From NCBI RefSeq assembly GCF_027214005.1, contig NZ_JAPWGY010000008.1:1-64000 (forward strand): a stretch of DNA of 64,000 nt, in the 5' to 3' direction. Under the pieces are notes generated by a model. The model did not search any database. It saw only the letters and a program-made list of their open reading frames with translations, and had not been told where the DNA came from. Made by a program: the position numbers and the translations under genes. This document shows, in pieces, positions 54,433-63,146 of this stretch (its first letter is position 1; each line of letters opens with the position of its first letter). This stretch comes from Kiloniella laminariae. GTDB lineage: Bacteria > Pseudomonadota > Alphaproteobacteria > Kiloniellales > Kiloniellaceae.

Positions 54433-55446
54433 ATGAAACTCTATTCTCTGATAACCATTTCTGTCAGCACGTTCTGCCTGTTTTCTCAACTATCCTTTGC
54501 TTCCTCTACAGGATTTCAGTTTCACAAAATATCTGATCCTGATGATCAGCCATTTGAAATCGGCATATGGTACCCGACAGATGCTGAAGCACCGGCAGAG
54601 CCCAACACACCTTTTCTACAAGCCCTGTCCATTAATAGTGAACCAGCCGGAGCGAATTTACCCGTCGTCCTAATGTCCCATGGTTATGGCGGTTGGATGG
54701 CAGGTCATGCAGATACTGCCCTCACCCTAGCACAATCCGGTTATGTTGTGGTTGCCCCCACCCACACTGGCAACAACTACGAAGATGAAAGCTATCCCCC
54801 CTCTCGCTGGATGCAAGATCGTCCCCGCCATATCAGGCTCGCTCTTGATTACATCCTGTCTAGCTGGGAAAGCAGAGAAATTATAGACCCTGGGAAAGTT
54901 GGTATTTTCGGCTTTTCTGCAGGGGGATACACGGCCCTTGTTTCATCCGGCGCCATACCGGATATCAAGACAATGCTCTCGTATTGCGCTGACAGCCCGG
55001 AAGAACTGGCCTGCACACTTGGCCTGAAAGAAGATCCGAAAATTGCCGAACTGGCAGAATTATTCGTTGAAAACTGGGGACATGATTCCAGAATATCTGC
55101 AGCGGTCGTTGTTGCCCCGGGGCTCGGATTTGCCTTCAACAAACAGGCCTTGAAACAGATAACAATCCCTGTCCAGCTCTGGGCGGCGGCCAATGATAAA
55201 AATGTACCTTACAAAAGCAATACAGCGATTGTTCGCCAATCCCTTCCTCAGGAACCGGATTATCATCAGGTTGAAAATGCCGGGCACTTCGCTTTTCTCC
55301 CTCCCTGTAACCCGCGCCTGAAAGGAGCCAATCCCGAAGTCTGGAATATGGTCTGCGTAGATGACCCCAGCTTTGATCGGACCATGTTTCACCTGATATT
55401 CAACCAGAAAGTCCTGGATTTCTTCAATAAAAGTCTCGGCAAGTAA
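54433..55446 (+). CDS. Exported alpha/beta hydrolase (dienelactone hydrolase/PAF-acetylhydrolase-like)
   Basis: A 337-residue exported hydrolase. A signal peptide of about 23 residues ends at SFAS. The catalytic serine is in GIFGFSAGGYTAL (about 155-168), and His in VENAGHFAFLPP near residue 280 completes the triad. The opening 'FEIGIWYPTDAEAP' is typical of the predicted dienelactone hydrolases related to platelet-activating factor acetylhydrolase, which act on short esters or lipids. Ribosome site AAAGG is nine bases before the ATG. Confidence 0.82.
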   Translation: MKLYSLITISVSTFCLFSQLSFASSTGFQFHKISDPDDQPFEIGIWYPTDAEAPAEPNTPFLQALSINSEPAGANLPVVLMSHGYGGWMAGHADTALTLAQSGYVVVAPTHTGNNYEDESYPPSRWMQDRPRHIRLALDYILSSWESREIIDPGKVGIFGFSAGGYTALVSSGAIPDIKTMLSYCADSPEELACTLGLKEDPKIAELAELFVENWGHDSRISAAVVVAPGLGFAFNKQALKQITIPVQLWAAANDKNVPYKSNTAIVRQSLPQEPDYHQVENAGHFAFLPPCNPRLKGANPEVWNMVCVDDPSFDRTMFHLIFNQKVLDFFNKSLGK

Positions 55447-55462
55447 TAATGGAACACACCAA

Positions 55463-55487
55463 AGAGGCGGGGATACTCCCCGCCTCT
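55463..55487. terminator. Hairpin after the hydrolase gene
   Basis: A perfect 10-base GC-rich stem, AGAGGCGGGG (55463-55472) and CCCCGCCTCT (55478-55487), with a 5-base loop. It lacks a clear T run but sits between the hydrolase gene and the convergent small gene. Confidence 0.6.
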
Positions 55488-55539
55488 CCCGAGTATTGTC
55501 ACCTATGCGTTGTTGCCAAGGTTGCAAGCGATCTGAGCC

Positions 55540-55707
55540 TTACATAAACCTTTCCCATGAGCGGTTGAAACCACCCATTCCCTCGGGAGGTCCCGGGTCT
55601 TCAGGAAGGCCAATATCACGACGTAACCTGCGAGGCAGGTCTTGCAAACGCGTGGTTGCTTGGCGATTTAAGAAAAAGTTGCTTACAAACTGAATAAGCC
55701 TGGTCAT
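55540..55707 (-). CDS. DUF1127-like small protein, 55 residues
   Basis: A 55-residue basic protein beginning MTRLIQFVSNFFLNRQATTR and followed by LQDLPRRLRRDIGLPED, the 'L..LP...LRRDIGL' pattern of DUF1127 proteins. GGAG is seven bases before the ATG. DUF1127 proteins are common in alpha- and gammaproteobacteria; some affect phosphate, carbon or RNA metabolism through arginine-rich tails. This one has a Pro/Gly-rich C-terminus (DPGPPEGMGGFNRSWERFM), longer than the shortest members. It is convergent with the hydrolase gene. Confidence 0.72.
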   Translation of the reverse strand: MTRLIQFVSNFFLNRQATTRLQDLPRRLRRDIGLPEDPGPPEGMGGFNRSWERFM

Positions 55708-55868
55708 GTCTATTCTCCATATGAATAGGCCACGACTATCGGGAAACGTGCTGTGTCACTCGTACTTTTTCATTAGAAACACATCAGACAACTGTTTGTA
55801 TCAAAAAGAATAATACAACATAACTTGAGGAAAACGCACTTCCGCAAGCAAGTTTTTTCTCGTCATCA

Positions 55869-55883
55869 AGACAAGCCTGATCA
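55869..55883 (+). repeat. 15-base repeat AGACAAGCCTGATCA, copy 2
   Basis: Exact copy of 54394-54408, 21 bases before the ATG at 55905, compared with 24 bases before the ATG in copy 1. Confidence 0.45.
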
Positions 55884-55904
55884 AGATACGAAAAGATTGC
55901 TGAT

Positions 55905-55997
55905 ATGGTTAAAGAAAAAGGTGAATTACCATTCCTGACAGCCGGAGCCGGGTATAATCACGGGGCCAAAGGGCTTAGCCGAGATTACATCGGTTGA
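55905..55997 (+). CDS. Candidate 30-residue small protein or gene fragment
   Basis: ATG at 55905, TGA at 55995-55997. The peptide begins MVKEKGELPFLTAGAGYNHG and looks protein-like, yet no ribosome site is obvious. It follows copy 2 of a 15-base repeat that also precedes the hydrolase gene. It may be the start of a truncated gene or a chance frame. Confidence 0.25.
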   Translation: MVKEKGELPFLTAGAGYNHGAKGLSRDYIG

Positions 55998-56029
55998 ATG
56001 CTGATTTGGAAACACGAGTGACAAGAGCT

Positions 56030-56284
56030 TCAGGTGCACACAACCCATATGCACTCGTGCGAATATATGCAGAGGCAAAAATACGGGTCATAAAGCAGTC
56101 CTTCTGAAGTCTTATTGATAATACACGCGAACCTTGTAACTCCGTCCGACATTTTTGCCAAGCCCGGTTCATTACAAACCGTGACAACAAGGTCACTGTG
56201 ATGCATTATTGCAACAGCTCTGCCGCCAAAGACACAACTGACGACCAGCTTCCCAGGTTCAGTCTTCAAGCCGAAGCCCCGCTT
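56030..56284 (-). pseudogene. Possible remnant of a serine hydrolase (beta-lactamase-like) C-terminus
   Basis: On the minus strand, from just after a stop, the frame reads GYEKRGFGLKTEPGKLV and then FGGRAVAIMHHSDLVVTV, resembling the 'GYG.G......GFGG....V.P..DLVVV' end of beta-lactamase-type serine hydrolases. No catalytic SxxK or YxN region is present, and the rest (to a stop at 56030) looks degenerate. I infer decay; the similarity is short and could be chance. Confidence 0.3.
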
Positions 56285-56411
56285 TTCATAACCTCATTTA
56301 GAACGGTCACAAGCTATTTTTTAAATGTTTTTTTTGAATTGCGCTCACAATCATCCCTTTGTTTTATTTTGCTATTTCATCAATTTCTGAAAAAATAATT
56401 CATAAACATAT

Positions 56412-56486
56412 CTATCTATAGGTAGTTTTTTGTCTTGATATTTTTTCAAACAGGTTTACATACAACTCATACCTACCTACTGATAG
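56412..56486 (+). promoter_or_regulatory. Paired TetR-type palindromes and promoter before the SDR operon
   Basis: CTATCTATAGGTAG (56412-56425) and CTACCTACTGATAG (56473-56486) match each other in inverse orientation at 11 of 14 bases. Between them lie TTGATA (56435-56440) and TACATA (56457-56462), 16 bases apart, as a plausible promoter. The second palindrome covers the expected start of transcription. The pattern suits a TetR-family repressor, and none is encoded nearby. Confidence 0.55.
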
Positions 56487-56496
56487 ATTGGAATGA

Positions 56497-57267
56497 ATGA
56501 TGAATAATTTGGCGACTTTGATTATTGGTGGATCAAGCGGTATGGGCAAAGCCACCGCCCGAAAACTGCGTGCGCGGGGCGAGAACCTTATTCTCCTGGG
56601 CAGAAACATTGAAAAACTGGAGACAACTAAAAAAGAGCTTTCCACCGAGGGCAGTGGCAATATTGAACTCAAGGCAGTCGACCTCTATTCGCAAGAACAG
56701 GTCACAGCGTTTACCCAACAACTGAAACAGGAAACCTGCCATATCAACAAGCTGGTTAACGCAGCGGGTTCTTTTAAACCTGTTTCCTTTCTTGAACATA
56801 CCCAGGATGATTTTGACGGGTATCATCAACTCAACAAAAGCCTGTTTTTCATTACCCAGGCCATCGCAGGTAATATGAAAACCAACGGCGGTGGCGCCAT
56901 TGTCAACATCGGATCCATGTGGGCCAAACAGGCGATCAAAGCCACCCCGTCATCAGCTTATTCCATGGCCAAGGCAGGACTACATGCCCTCACCCAACAC
57001 CTTGCCATGGAACTGGCCGACCACAATATCCGGGTTAATGCGGTCTCTCCGGCAGTGGTCGTTACGCCGATTTTTGGCTCTTTCATTGAACCTGCCCAGA
57101 TTGAAACAACCTTGACCGGGGCGTTTGATCACTTTCACCCTATCGGGCGCGTTGGCAGAACCGATGATATCGCTTCAGTAATCGACTTTCTGCTCTCGGA
57201 ACGGGCAGCATGGGTAACCGGAGCTATCTGGGATACAGATGGCGGGGTCATGGCAGGGCGGAACTGA
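56497..57267 (+). CDS. Short-chain dehydrogenase/reductase
   Basis: A 256-residue classical SDR oxidoreductase. Cofactor motif [11 protein letters not shown] (12-22) with Arg after beta-2 (GRN) favours NADP; NAAGSF, the active-site serine in NIGSM, and YSMAK (Tyr and Lys present) are intact, with a C-terminal [13 protein letters not shown]. First gene of an apparent three-gene unit under TetR-type palindromes. The carbonyl or alcohol substrate is unknown. Confidence 0.85.
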   Translation: MMNNLATLIIGGSSGMGKATARKLRARGENLILLGRNIEKLETTKKELSTEGSGNIELKAVDLYSQEQVTAFTQQLKQETCHINKLVNAAGSFKPVSFLEHTQDDFDGYHQLNKSLFFITQAIAGNMKTNGGGAIVNIGSMWAKQAIKATPSSAYSMAKAGLHALTQHLAMELADHNIRVNAVSPAVVVTPIFGSFIEPAQIETTLTGAFDHFHPIGRVGRTDDIASVIDFLLSERAAWVTGAIWDTDGGVMAGRN

Positions 57268-57445
57268 TTTTATGTAGAATCAGGAAAAGCAGGTATAAAC
57301 CAGTAGATAGCCCTGATCTCTTCCGTCAACTCACGATAACGCCTAAAGCCCGGATGCCTTTCCGTGCAACACTGCCGCAAGAGTCCTTTAACAGATATCT
57401 GACCAGCTCTTGCGGCATTCCCCCCTCAACCAGAGGAGACCCGAG

Positions 57446-58138
57446 ATGAACAAGACAAAACCCTTGGCCATTATTGCTGGAGCTGGCCCCGGATTAGGGC
57501 AGGCCGTTGCCAGAAAACTGGCGCAGGAAAACTATCGCGTCATTGGTTTGAGACGTTCATTACCGTCAGCAGAACGGATATCAGGTGTAGAATTCGCACA
57601 GCTTGATCTGCAAGATAACCTTGCCACAGAACAGACCCTCAATACCTATATAAGCAGGTACGGTCCGCCGGAAATACTGGTCCATAATCCGGCCAAACTG
57701 ATGATCAAACCCTTTCTTGAAACAACAGCTGAAGACTTTGTAATGGCCTGGAAGTCTATGGTGCTCAGTGCCGTAAACGTTTGTCAGGTAGTGCTTCCTC
57801 ACATGCTCCAATCAGGCCAGGGCAATATTATCATTTCTGGTGCTACAGCAAGCCTGCGCGGGGGAAAAAACTTCGCTGCGTTTGCTTCCGCAAAATTTGC
57901 CCTGCGGGGCCTTGCCCAGTCCCTCGCCCGGGAATACCAGCAACAGGGCATTCATGTTGCCCACGTCATTCTCGACGGTATTATCAATACAGAAGCCAGT
58001 CGATCTCTCCATAAACTAGCCTCTGAACGCATGATGTCACCGGATGATATTGCCAAGATTTACTGGCAGTTGATACAACAACCCCGGTCGACCTGGAGCC
58101 ATGAAGTCGATGTTCGTCCTCAGCAGGAAACCTTTTAA
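57446..58138 (+). CDS. SDR-family protein lacking the catalytic tyrosine
   Basis: A 230-residue SDR-fold protein. The ATG at 57446 has AGAGGAG upstream. The cofactor motif GAGPGLG is present, but the YxxxK motif reads FASAK, with phenylalanine in place of the tyrosine, while the lysine is kept. This belongs to a known branch of SDR-like proteins ('GIHVAHVILDG' downstream) whose activity is unclear. It lies between the first SDR and the amine oxidase gene, three bases before the latter. Confidence 0.82.
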   Translation: MNKTKPLAIIAGAGPGLGQAVARKLAQENYRVIGLRRSLPSAERISGVEFAQLDLQDNLATEQTLNTYISRYGPPEILVHNPAKLMIKPFLETTAEDFVMAWKSMVLSAVNVCQVVLPHMLQSGQGNIIISGATASLRGGKNFAAFASAKFALRGLAQSLAREYQQQGIHVAHVILDGIINTEASRSLHKLASERMMSPDDIAKIYWQLIQQPRSTWSHEVDVRPQQETF

Positions 58139-58141
58139 ATA

Positions 58142-59230
58142 ATGTACTGTGAAAATATCATTATTGGCGGGGGGATCAGCGGCCTCTACCTTGCCTATCG
58201 CCTGCATCAGGCCGGAAAGGACTTTTTGTTGCTTGAGGCAAGAGACCGCCTTGGCGGACGCATTCTCGCCCATCACCCCATTTCAGATAAATCTTCGCTT
58301 GATTTTGGCCCCACATGGTTCTGGCCCGGGCAGGAACAGATGGAAAAACTGGTTCAAGAGCTCGCGGTTCCCGTGTTCAACCAACAAAATCAGAGCGATA
58401 TTCTTTATGAAGATCCATTTGTAACTGCAGAACGCATTGCCCCCCAGGCTTTTCAAATACCTTCCAACAGACTGGAAGGCGGGATGATCCAACTGATTGA
58501 AAAGCTTGTGGCTGCTTTACCCCCTCACAAGCTGTTACTGTCCCATCAGGTTCACGCCATCACTCATCCCGGAGACCATACTCCCGGCTGCGTGCAGGTC
58601 GAAACCATACAAGGAAATTCACCGTTTTCCTCTCCGCAGATTTTTATTACCCTGCCTCCACGCTTGAGCGCGAAATCAATAAACTTTCACCCGCCCCTTC
58701 CCGAACACACAACTTCAGCCATGTTATCCATCCCAACCTGGATGGCCGGACAGGCCAAAGCTCTGATCACCTTTGAACAACCCTTTTGGCGTGAACAAAA
58801 TTTATCAGGTCAGGCCTTTAGTAGGATCGGCCCGATGATGGAAATTCATGATGCATCAGCAAAAGAAACAGCCCCCTATGCCCTTTTCGGCTTTTTGGGC
58901 GGCAGCGCTCTCACACGCTCTGAACTTGGCGAAGAAGAGCTTGTTCAGGCAATCAAAACCCAGCTTGTCCGCCTTTTTGGAAAAAATGCCCAAACACCTC
59001 TGGATGTCGCTATAAAAGACTGGGGACAAGATCCCCATACCGCGACGACAGAAGATCAAAACCCGCTCAAGGCACATCCAGAATATACGATGCCGGAGAG
59101 CCTGAAAAATCTGTGGGAGGGTCAAATTATCTTTTGTGGAACAGAAGTGGCCCAAAGAGATGGCGGATATCTGGAAGGCGCTTTGGTTTCGGTTAATGAC
59201 GCGCTTTCTAAATTTCATATAAAACATTAA
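58142..59230 (+). CDS. FAD-dependent amine oxidase-like protein
   Basis: A 362-residue flavoprotein of the monoamine oxidase/NAD(P)-binding Rossmann type. The FAD motif GGGISGLYLAYRLHQAG (9-25) and EARDRLGGRI lie at the N-terminus, and the C-terminal FAD contact FCGTEVAQRDGGYLEGA near 335-350. It is shorter than typical amine oxidases (about 450). Together with two SDR genes it may oxidise a small amine or alcohol, but no substrate can be read off. Confidence 0.82.
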   Translation: MYCENIIIGGGISGLYLAYRLHQAGKDFLLLEARDRLGGRILAHHPISDKSSLDFGPTWFWPGQEQMEKLVQELAVPVFNQQNQSDILYEDPFVTAERIAPQAFQIPSNRLEGGMIQLIEKLVAALPPHKLLLSHQVHAITHPGDHTPGCVQVETIQGNSPFSSPQIFITLPPRLSAKSINFHPPLPEHTTSAMLSIPTWMAGQAKALITFEQPFWREQNLSGQAFSRIGPMMEIHDASAKETAPYALFGFLGGSALTRSELGEEELVQAIKTQLVRLFGKNAQTPLDVAIKDWGQDPHTATTEDQNPLKAHPEYTMPESLKNLWEGQIIFCGTEVAQRDGGYLEGALVSVNDALSKFHIKH

Positions 59231-59261
59231 ATTATCTACGTAAACACCTAAATATAAACGA

Positions 59262-60359
59262 TTATCTTTTTCTAAATTTGTTTTTCCGCTTTGTTTTTTC
59301 TTCTGCTTTTAACTGCTCTCTCCAACCCACAGCCGTGTCGCGGTCTGCCTCACTTTGCGTGTCATCTGTCAGCCGCAGATTGTGCCATCGTTCAAGCCGC
59401 GAGGCCGAAATAGCTCCCTTCGAGACCCCTTCGAGCAATGCACAGCCGGGCTCTTTCTCGTGCTTGCAATCCCGAAAATGACAATGCTTGCTCGCTTCGG
59501 TGATATCGCCAAACAAGCGGCCTATTCCTGTCATGACATCCTGCAGGCGCAGCCTCTGGATCCCCGGCGTATCAATTACCCAGCCACCTGCCCTGACCCT
59601 GTGCAAAGATCGGGCCGTGGTTGTGTGGCGTCCGCGGTCGTCCTTTTCCCGAATACTCCCCGTCGCCTGATCAAGTCCTGCCAGACCATTCAACAAGGTT
59701 GATTTCCCGACACCGGATGATCCTACCAAGGCAACGCTTTGTCCCGGACCACACCATTGATCAAGTTGCCTGAGATCATCCCCGTTTCGGGCATCGAGCA
59801 CCACAACAGTCAGATCTGGAGATAATGACCGGGCTTGCTCTTCCCACTTTCGGGTACTTTCAACTGTATCAGCCTTGGTGATAACAATTACAGGATGGAC
59901 CCCGGCCTCGAAAGCCAGGGCAAGAAAGAGATCAAGCCAGGAAAGTTTAAAGTCTGCATTGCAAGAGGTAACGATAAAAAGTGTATCGACATTGGCCGCA
60001 ATTAACTGGCAGCTTCTCTCACCTTCAGAACGGTTTGGCCCTGCCATCAACCGCTGTAACACCGACTTCCGCTTTAACAGTCGGACCACCTGCCCGGTAT
60101 CAGCATCCGCCAAGACCCAGTCACCAACAGCAAAATCGCCGGTGTTCTGTTCTTTAGGTGGATAGAGAACCTGCTCGCCCCCGGAATTTCCAACACCAGA
60201 TATCGCCCGAAAACGAACACGCTGCACCCGGGAAATCCGCATGGGAACAGGCAGGATTTGGGCGCGACCATCAGAGGAAGTCAAATCGGACTGGACAAGC
60301 TGATCCTGAAAGAAATCCGACCAGCCCAGGTCCTCAAGTGACATGTCGGAGCAGGTCAC
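59262..60359 (-). CDS. rsgA: Ribosome small-subunit-dependent GTPase RsgA
   Basis: A 365-residue circularly permuted GTPase that checks maturation of the 30S ribosomal subunit. Motifs occur in the permuted order: G4 TKAD (161-164), G1 GSSGVGKS (213-220), G3 DTPG (263-266). The zinc site is Cys293, Cys298, His300 and Cys306. An N-terminal OB-like region precedes the GTPase domain and the tail is basic ([11 protein letters not shown]). The GTG start overlaps the trhO stop; an ATG 15 bases further in is an alternative. Confidence 0.93.
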   Translation of the reverse strand: MTCSDMSLEDLGWSDFFQDQLVQSDLTSSDGRAQILPVPMRISRVQRVRFRAISGVGNSGGEQVLYPPKEQNTGDFAVGDWVLADADTGQVVRLLKRKSVLQRLMAGPNRSEGERSCQLIAANVDTLFIVTSCNADFKLSWLDLFLALAFEAGVHPVIVITKADTVESTRKWEEQARSLSPDLTVVVLDARNGDDLRQLDQWCGPGQSVALVGSSGVGKSTLLNGLAGLDQATGSIREKDDRGRHTTTARSLHRVRAGGWVIDTPGIQRLRLQDVMTGIGRLFGDITEASKHCHFRDCKHEKEPGCALLEGVSKGAISASRLERWHNLRLTDDTQSEADRDTAVGWREQLKAEEKTKRKNKFRKR

Positions 60360-61345
60360 TCCTGTTGATTGATCTGCTGTTGAGACTGGCGCTTCAGGAG
60401 CTTTTCCTGGCGACGCTTTTCCTTGATCGCCGCAACTTCGCCCCCGATATGATCAATACCCATCTGGCGCGAGAGTTCTACCTGTTTTGCCCGCTCTTCA
60501 AAGCGCTGTTTCTGTTCATCACTCAATTTGTCATGACACAGATGACAGGAAATTCCCTTAAGGTAATAGGGGCTTTCTTTGTCTGCTTCCGTCAGCGGCA
60601 TCCGACAGGCATAACACTGGTCGTATTGGCCTTTTTCCAGATTGTGTTTGACCGCGACCCGGCTATCAAAAACAAAACACTCCCCTTCCCAGAGAGACTC
60701 TTCTTCCGGCACTTCCTCAAGATACTTCAGAATACCACCTTCAAGATGGTAAACCTCGCCAAAACCCTGCTGCTTGAGATAAGCTGTCGACTTCTCGCAC
60801 CGGATACCACCGGTACAGAACATCGCGACTTTCTTGTTCTTCGCATCGGCAAGGTGCTCTTGCACATAGGCTGGAAATTCGCGGAAAGTTGCCGTCTTAG
60901 GATCAATCGCATTCTTGAATGTACCGATCCCCACCTCGTAATCATTCCGGGTATCAACCAGCACGACATCCGGATCGGAAATCAGCGCGTTCCAGTCTTT
61001 TGGCTTTACATAGGTTCCCACAATATCATTGGGATCAATGCCCTCGACACCCATGGTGACAATCTCTTTCTTGAGTTTGACCTTGGTACGATGAAAGGGC
61101 AGTTCCGCGTGGAATGATTCCTTGGTAACAATATTTGCCAGACGGGGATCTGAACGAAGATAGCCATGAAGCGCTTCAATCGCTTCTGGCGTTCCGGCAA
61201 CAGTACCGTTGATACCTTCGCGGGCGAGCAGAAGTGTCCCTTTGACATTCTGTTCAAGCATGAATTTTTGAAGAGGTTCCCGAAGACTCTCGAAGTCTTC
61301 CAGTACGGCAAAATGGTACAGCGCCGAAACGACGTAGTTTGTCAT
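60356..61345 (-). CDS. trhO: tRNA uridine(34) hydroxylase TrhO (rhodanese family)
   Basis: A 329-residue protein of the YceA/TrhO group. An N-terminal ferredoxin-like domain is followed by a rhodanese domain (about 120-215) with active-site loop [10 protein letters not shown] (177-186), and a C-terminal Cys-rich segment (CYACR, CHLCHD) that may bind zinc. TrhO hydroxylates U34 of some tRNAs toward 5-hydroxyuridine. The gene overlaps rsgA by four bases. Confidence 0.92.
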   Translation of the reverse strand: MTNYVVSALYHFAVLEDFESLREPLQKFMLEQNVKGTLLLAREGINGTVAGTPEAIEALHGYLRSDPRLANIVTKESFHAELPFHRTKVKLKKEIVTMGVEGIDPNDIVGTYVKPKDWNALISDPDVVLVDTRNDYEVGIGTFKNAIDPKTATFREFPAYVQEHLADAKNKKVAMFCTGGIRCEKSTAYLKQQGFGEVYHLEGGILKYLEEVPEEESLWEGECFVFDSRVAVKHNLEKGQYDQCYACRMPLTEADKESPYYLKGISCHLCHDKLSDEQKQRFEERAKQVELSRQMGIDHIGGEVAAIKEKRRQEKLLKRQSQQQINQQE

Positions 61346-61471
61346 GACTTTTCCTTGTGCGGGCTGGAATGCAAAACCAGAGCTGCAATTAAAGTTGACC
61401 GCTGTATATCAAACGGTTTTTGTCAAATCAAGTCGAGCTATTCGTTCTAGAGAGTATCTCAAGCAGAGCTA

Positions 61472-61855
61472 TCACTTCAAGAACCCTCCAAGACCATCAT
61501 TGGCTTTGAAAATTGTTACAGACCCGCCAGGATTTCTGCACGAAACCGAAATTTGCTCCACACGGTCAACCTTGCGGTCAAATTGCCTGCGTGTGGTGTT
61601 GTAAAAACTGGAAAAAGGAAAGACTTTTGTCTCTCCGGGCTTAAAAGTCCCCTGCTCAGGCGCATAGGAAAACCCTCCGGCCCCGTTCACCAGGATCATG
61701 CAGCCATCAATCGTCCGGCTGTCTTCGCTTTTGATCGTCACACTGCCTTGCCCGAGTGAGGCCAGGACAAAGTCATAATCCCCTTGGGAACCATCACAGC
61801 CAGTCACCAGAAACAGTGTACTCAACAAATAAATCCAACCGTTTTTCTGGTTCAC
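61472..61855 (-). CDS. Hypothetical lipoprotein, paralogue of the next
   Basis: A 127-residue probable lipoprotein with GTG start (GGGAGA nine bases upstream). The signal peptide ends in the lipobox LVTGC, so the mature protein is anchored by Cys20. The rest is a small beta-rich domain with two cysteines (C52, and one in ISVSC). Aligned with the gene at 61995, it shares 'N G . G GF', 'F . . G E', 'RQFD.K..R.E.IS..C..P.G'. Function unknown. Confidence 0.68.
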   Translation of the reverse strand: MNQKNGWIYLLSTLFLVTGCDGSQGDYDFVLASLGQGSVTIKSEDSRTIDGCMILVNGAGGFSYAPEQGTFKPGETKVFPFSSFYNTTRRQFDRKVDRVEQISVSCRNPGGSVTIFKANDGLGGFLK

Positions 61856-61994
61856 TCTGTAAATCTCCCGCGCACAATAGACAAATAGGAAACCGAGGCA
61901 TCTGGCCAGGGGAAGCCTAGTCCAGTGCTGGTTAATAAATCATCTCAATAGGTGGAAGATTTCCAAATAAATTGCTTAGGAACGGTGCGGTTGT

Positions 61995-62399
61995 TTAGCC
62001 GAGGAAGTTTCCAAACCCTGTCCGGGAGTTGAACAGGATGGCTTTGCCCCTTGGTTTGGAACAGTTGATTGAAATTTCTTCTATCCGGTTGATTTTGGGA
62101 TCAAATTGACGTTTTACGGGGCTGAAAAAATTCGACAGCACCAATACCCTCTGCTCGCCTTTGCCAAAGTTGATATTTCCTGGTTTATGCCAGAAGCCAT
62201 TTATGCCATTGAGGAACACCGCGCAATCGCTCAAAGCCTGCCCTTCAAGGCTTTTAAGCGCTATGGTTGAGCGACTTTTCGTCACCAGCTCAAAGTCGAG
62301 ATCTTCTTTGTCCCGTTTGCAGCCAGACAAGACCAGCAAAACCAGAACAGTTGCCAACACCATAAGAAGCCCTGAGCTTTTTTCACCTGGAGAGAACAA
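61995..62399 (-). CDS. Hypothetical lipoprotein, paralogue of the preceding
   Basis: A 134-residue probable lipoprotein starting at TTG (62399), placed eight bases after AGGA; a TTG at 62420 or ATG at 62363 is possible. The lipobox is LVLSGC. The mature part shares the pattern RQFDPKINRIEEISINC with the gene at 61472, and both end with 'G.G.FL'. The pair is probably a tandem duplication. Function unknown. Confidence 0.65.
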   Translation of the reverse strand: MFSPGEKSSGLLMVLATVLVLLVLSGCKRDKEDLDFELVTKSRSTIALKSLEGQALSDCAVFLNGINGFWHKPGNINFGKGEQRVLVLSNFFSPVKRQFDPKINRIEEISINCSKPRGKAILFNSRTGFGNFLG

Positions 62400-62653
62400 G
62401 GTAACATTCCTCTGTTCCAAGAATTTCGATGGTCATATGAGTTCGTATTGCGGAAGAAAACCACAACATCAAAGAGAAAGGACGGCACAATTATGGGTTA
62501 GCATTATTACTGTAAAAACAACAATGTCGAGGAGTTTCATATTGCATTTTATCTATCAGCCAATCATCATATTTCCCCGATATGTTGCAACAGGGAAACC
62601 TTATTCACTGGCCCTGACCTCTCATTCTTTCCTACACACCCCTTCGGTACAAA

Positions 62654-63094
62654 ATGAGTAAGACTTTTATTCGCGAAATGGTCTCAACAGATCATCCCGC
62701 TCTTCTGGATCTCTTCAGAGAAACACCCGGCATTACATTGCGAGAAGCGGACAGCCAGGAGGCGACAAAACGCTATCTGCAGCGGAATCCCGGCCTGAAC
62801 TTTGTCATTGAACATGATGCAGGAATTGTTGGTTGTGTTATGTGTGGTCACGATGGGCGCAGAGGGTACTTGCAACACCTGATCGTCAAGCCAGAATTCA
62901 GAAGACAGGGGCTAGGAGAAGACCTGGTTAATAGATGCATTTCGTCCCTGAAAGAACTTGGCATAGACAAAACCCATATTTTTGTCTTCAAGAACAACGG
63001 CCTGGCCAATAGATTCTGGCAATCGAAAGGCTGGTCCCTGAGAGAAGGGGTAAATCTCTATTCCTATACTGCGTCCGGGAACGAAAATGCCTGA
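62654..63094 (+). CDS. GNAT-family N-acetyltransferase
   Basis: A 146-residue acetyltransferase of the GNAT fold. The acetyl-CoA binding signature is VKPEFRRQGLGEDLVN (about 77-92), preceded by 'GCVMCGHDGRRGYLQHLIV' and followed by 'FVFKNNGLANRFWQSKGW'. The layout resembles small-molecule or amino acid acetyltransferases. It is convergent with the threonine synthase gene. Confidence 0.83.
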   Translation: MSKTFIREMVSTDHPALLDLFRETPGITLREADSQEATKRYLQRNPGLNFVIEHDAGIVGCVMCGHDGRRGYLQHLIVKPEFRRQGLGEDLVNRCISSLKELGIDKTHIFVFKNNGLANRFWQSKGWSLREGVNLYSYTASGNENA

Positions 63095-63146
63095 CCCTGC
63101 ACTTTCGTATCCGTAATCATTAACCTGTGTCACCTAACCAGCGCTA

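Larger units (their letters stand above)
55708..56496. other. 789-base region with repeat, small frame and possible gene remnant
   Basis: No full gene is visible. It contains copy 2 of the 15-base repeat, a 30-codon frame after it, a possible decayed serine hydrolase end on the minus strand, and at its right end the TetR-type palindromes. The codon use and remnant suggest it is the scar of a lost gene. Confidence 0.4.

Noticed and set aside
59229-59245. CTACGTAAAC as a further LiuR-type site
   Set aside because: It lies between convergent genes and matches only the centre of the motif.
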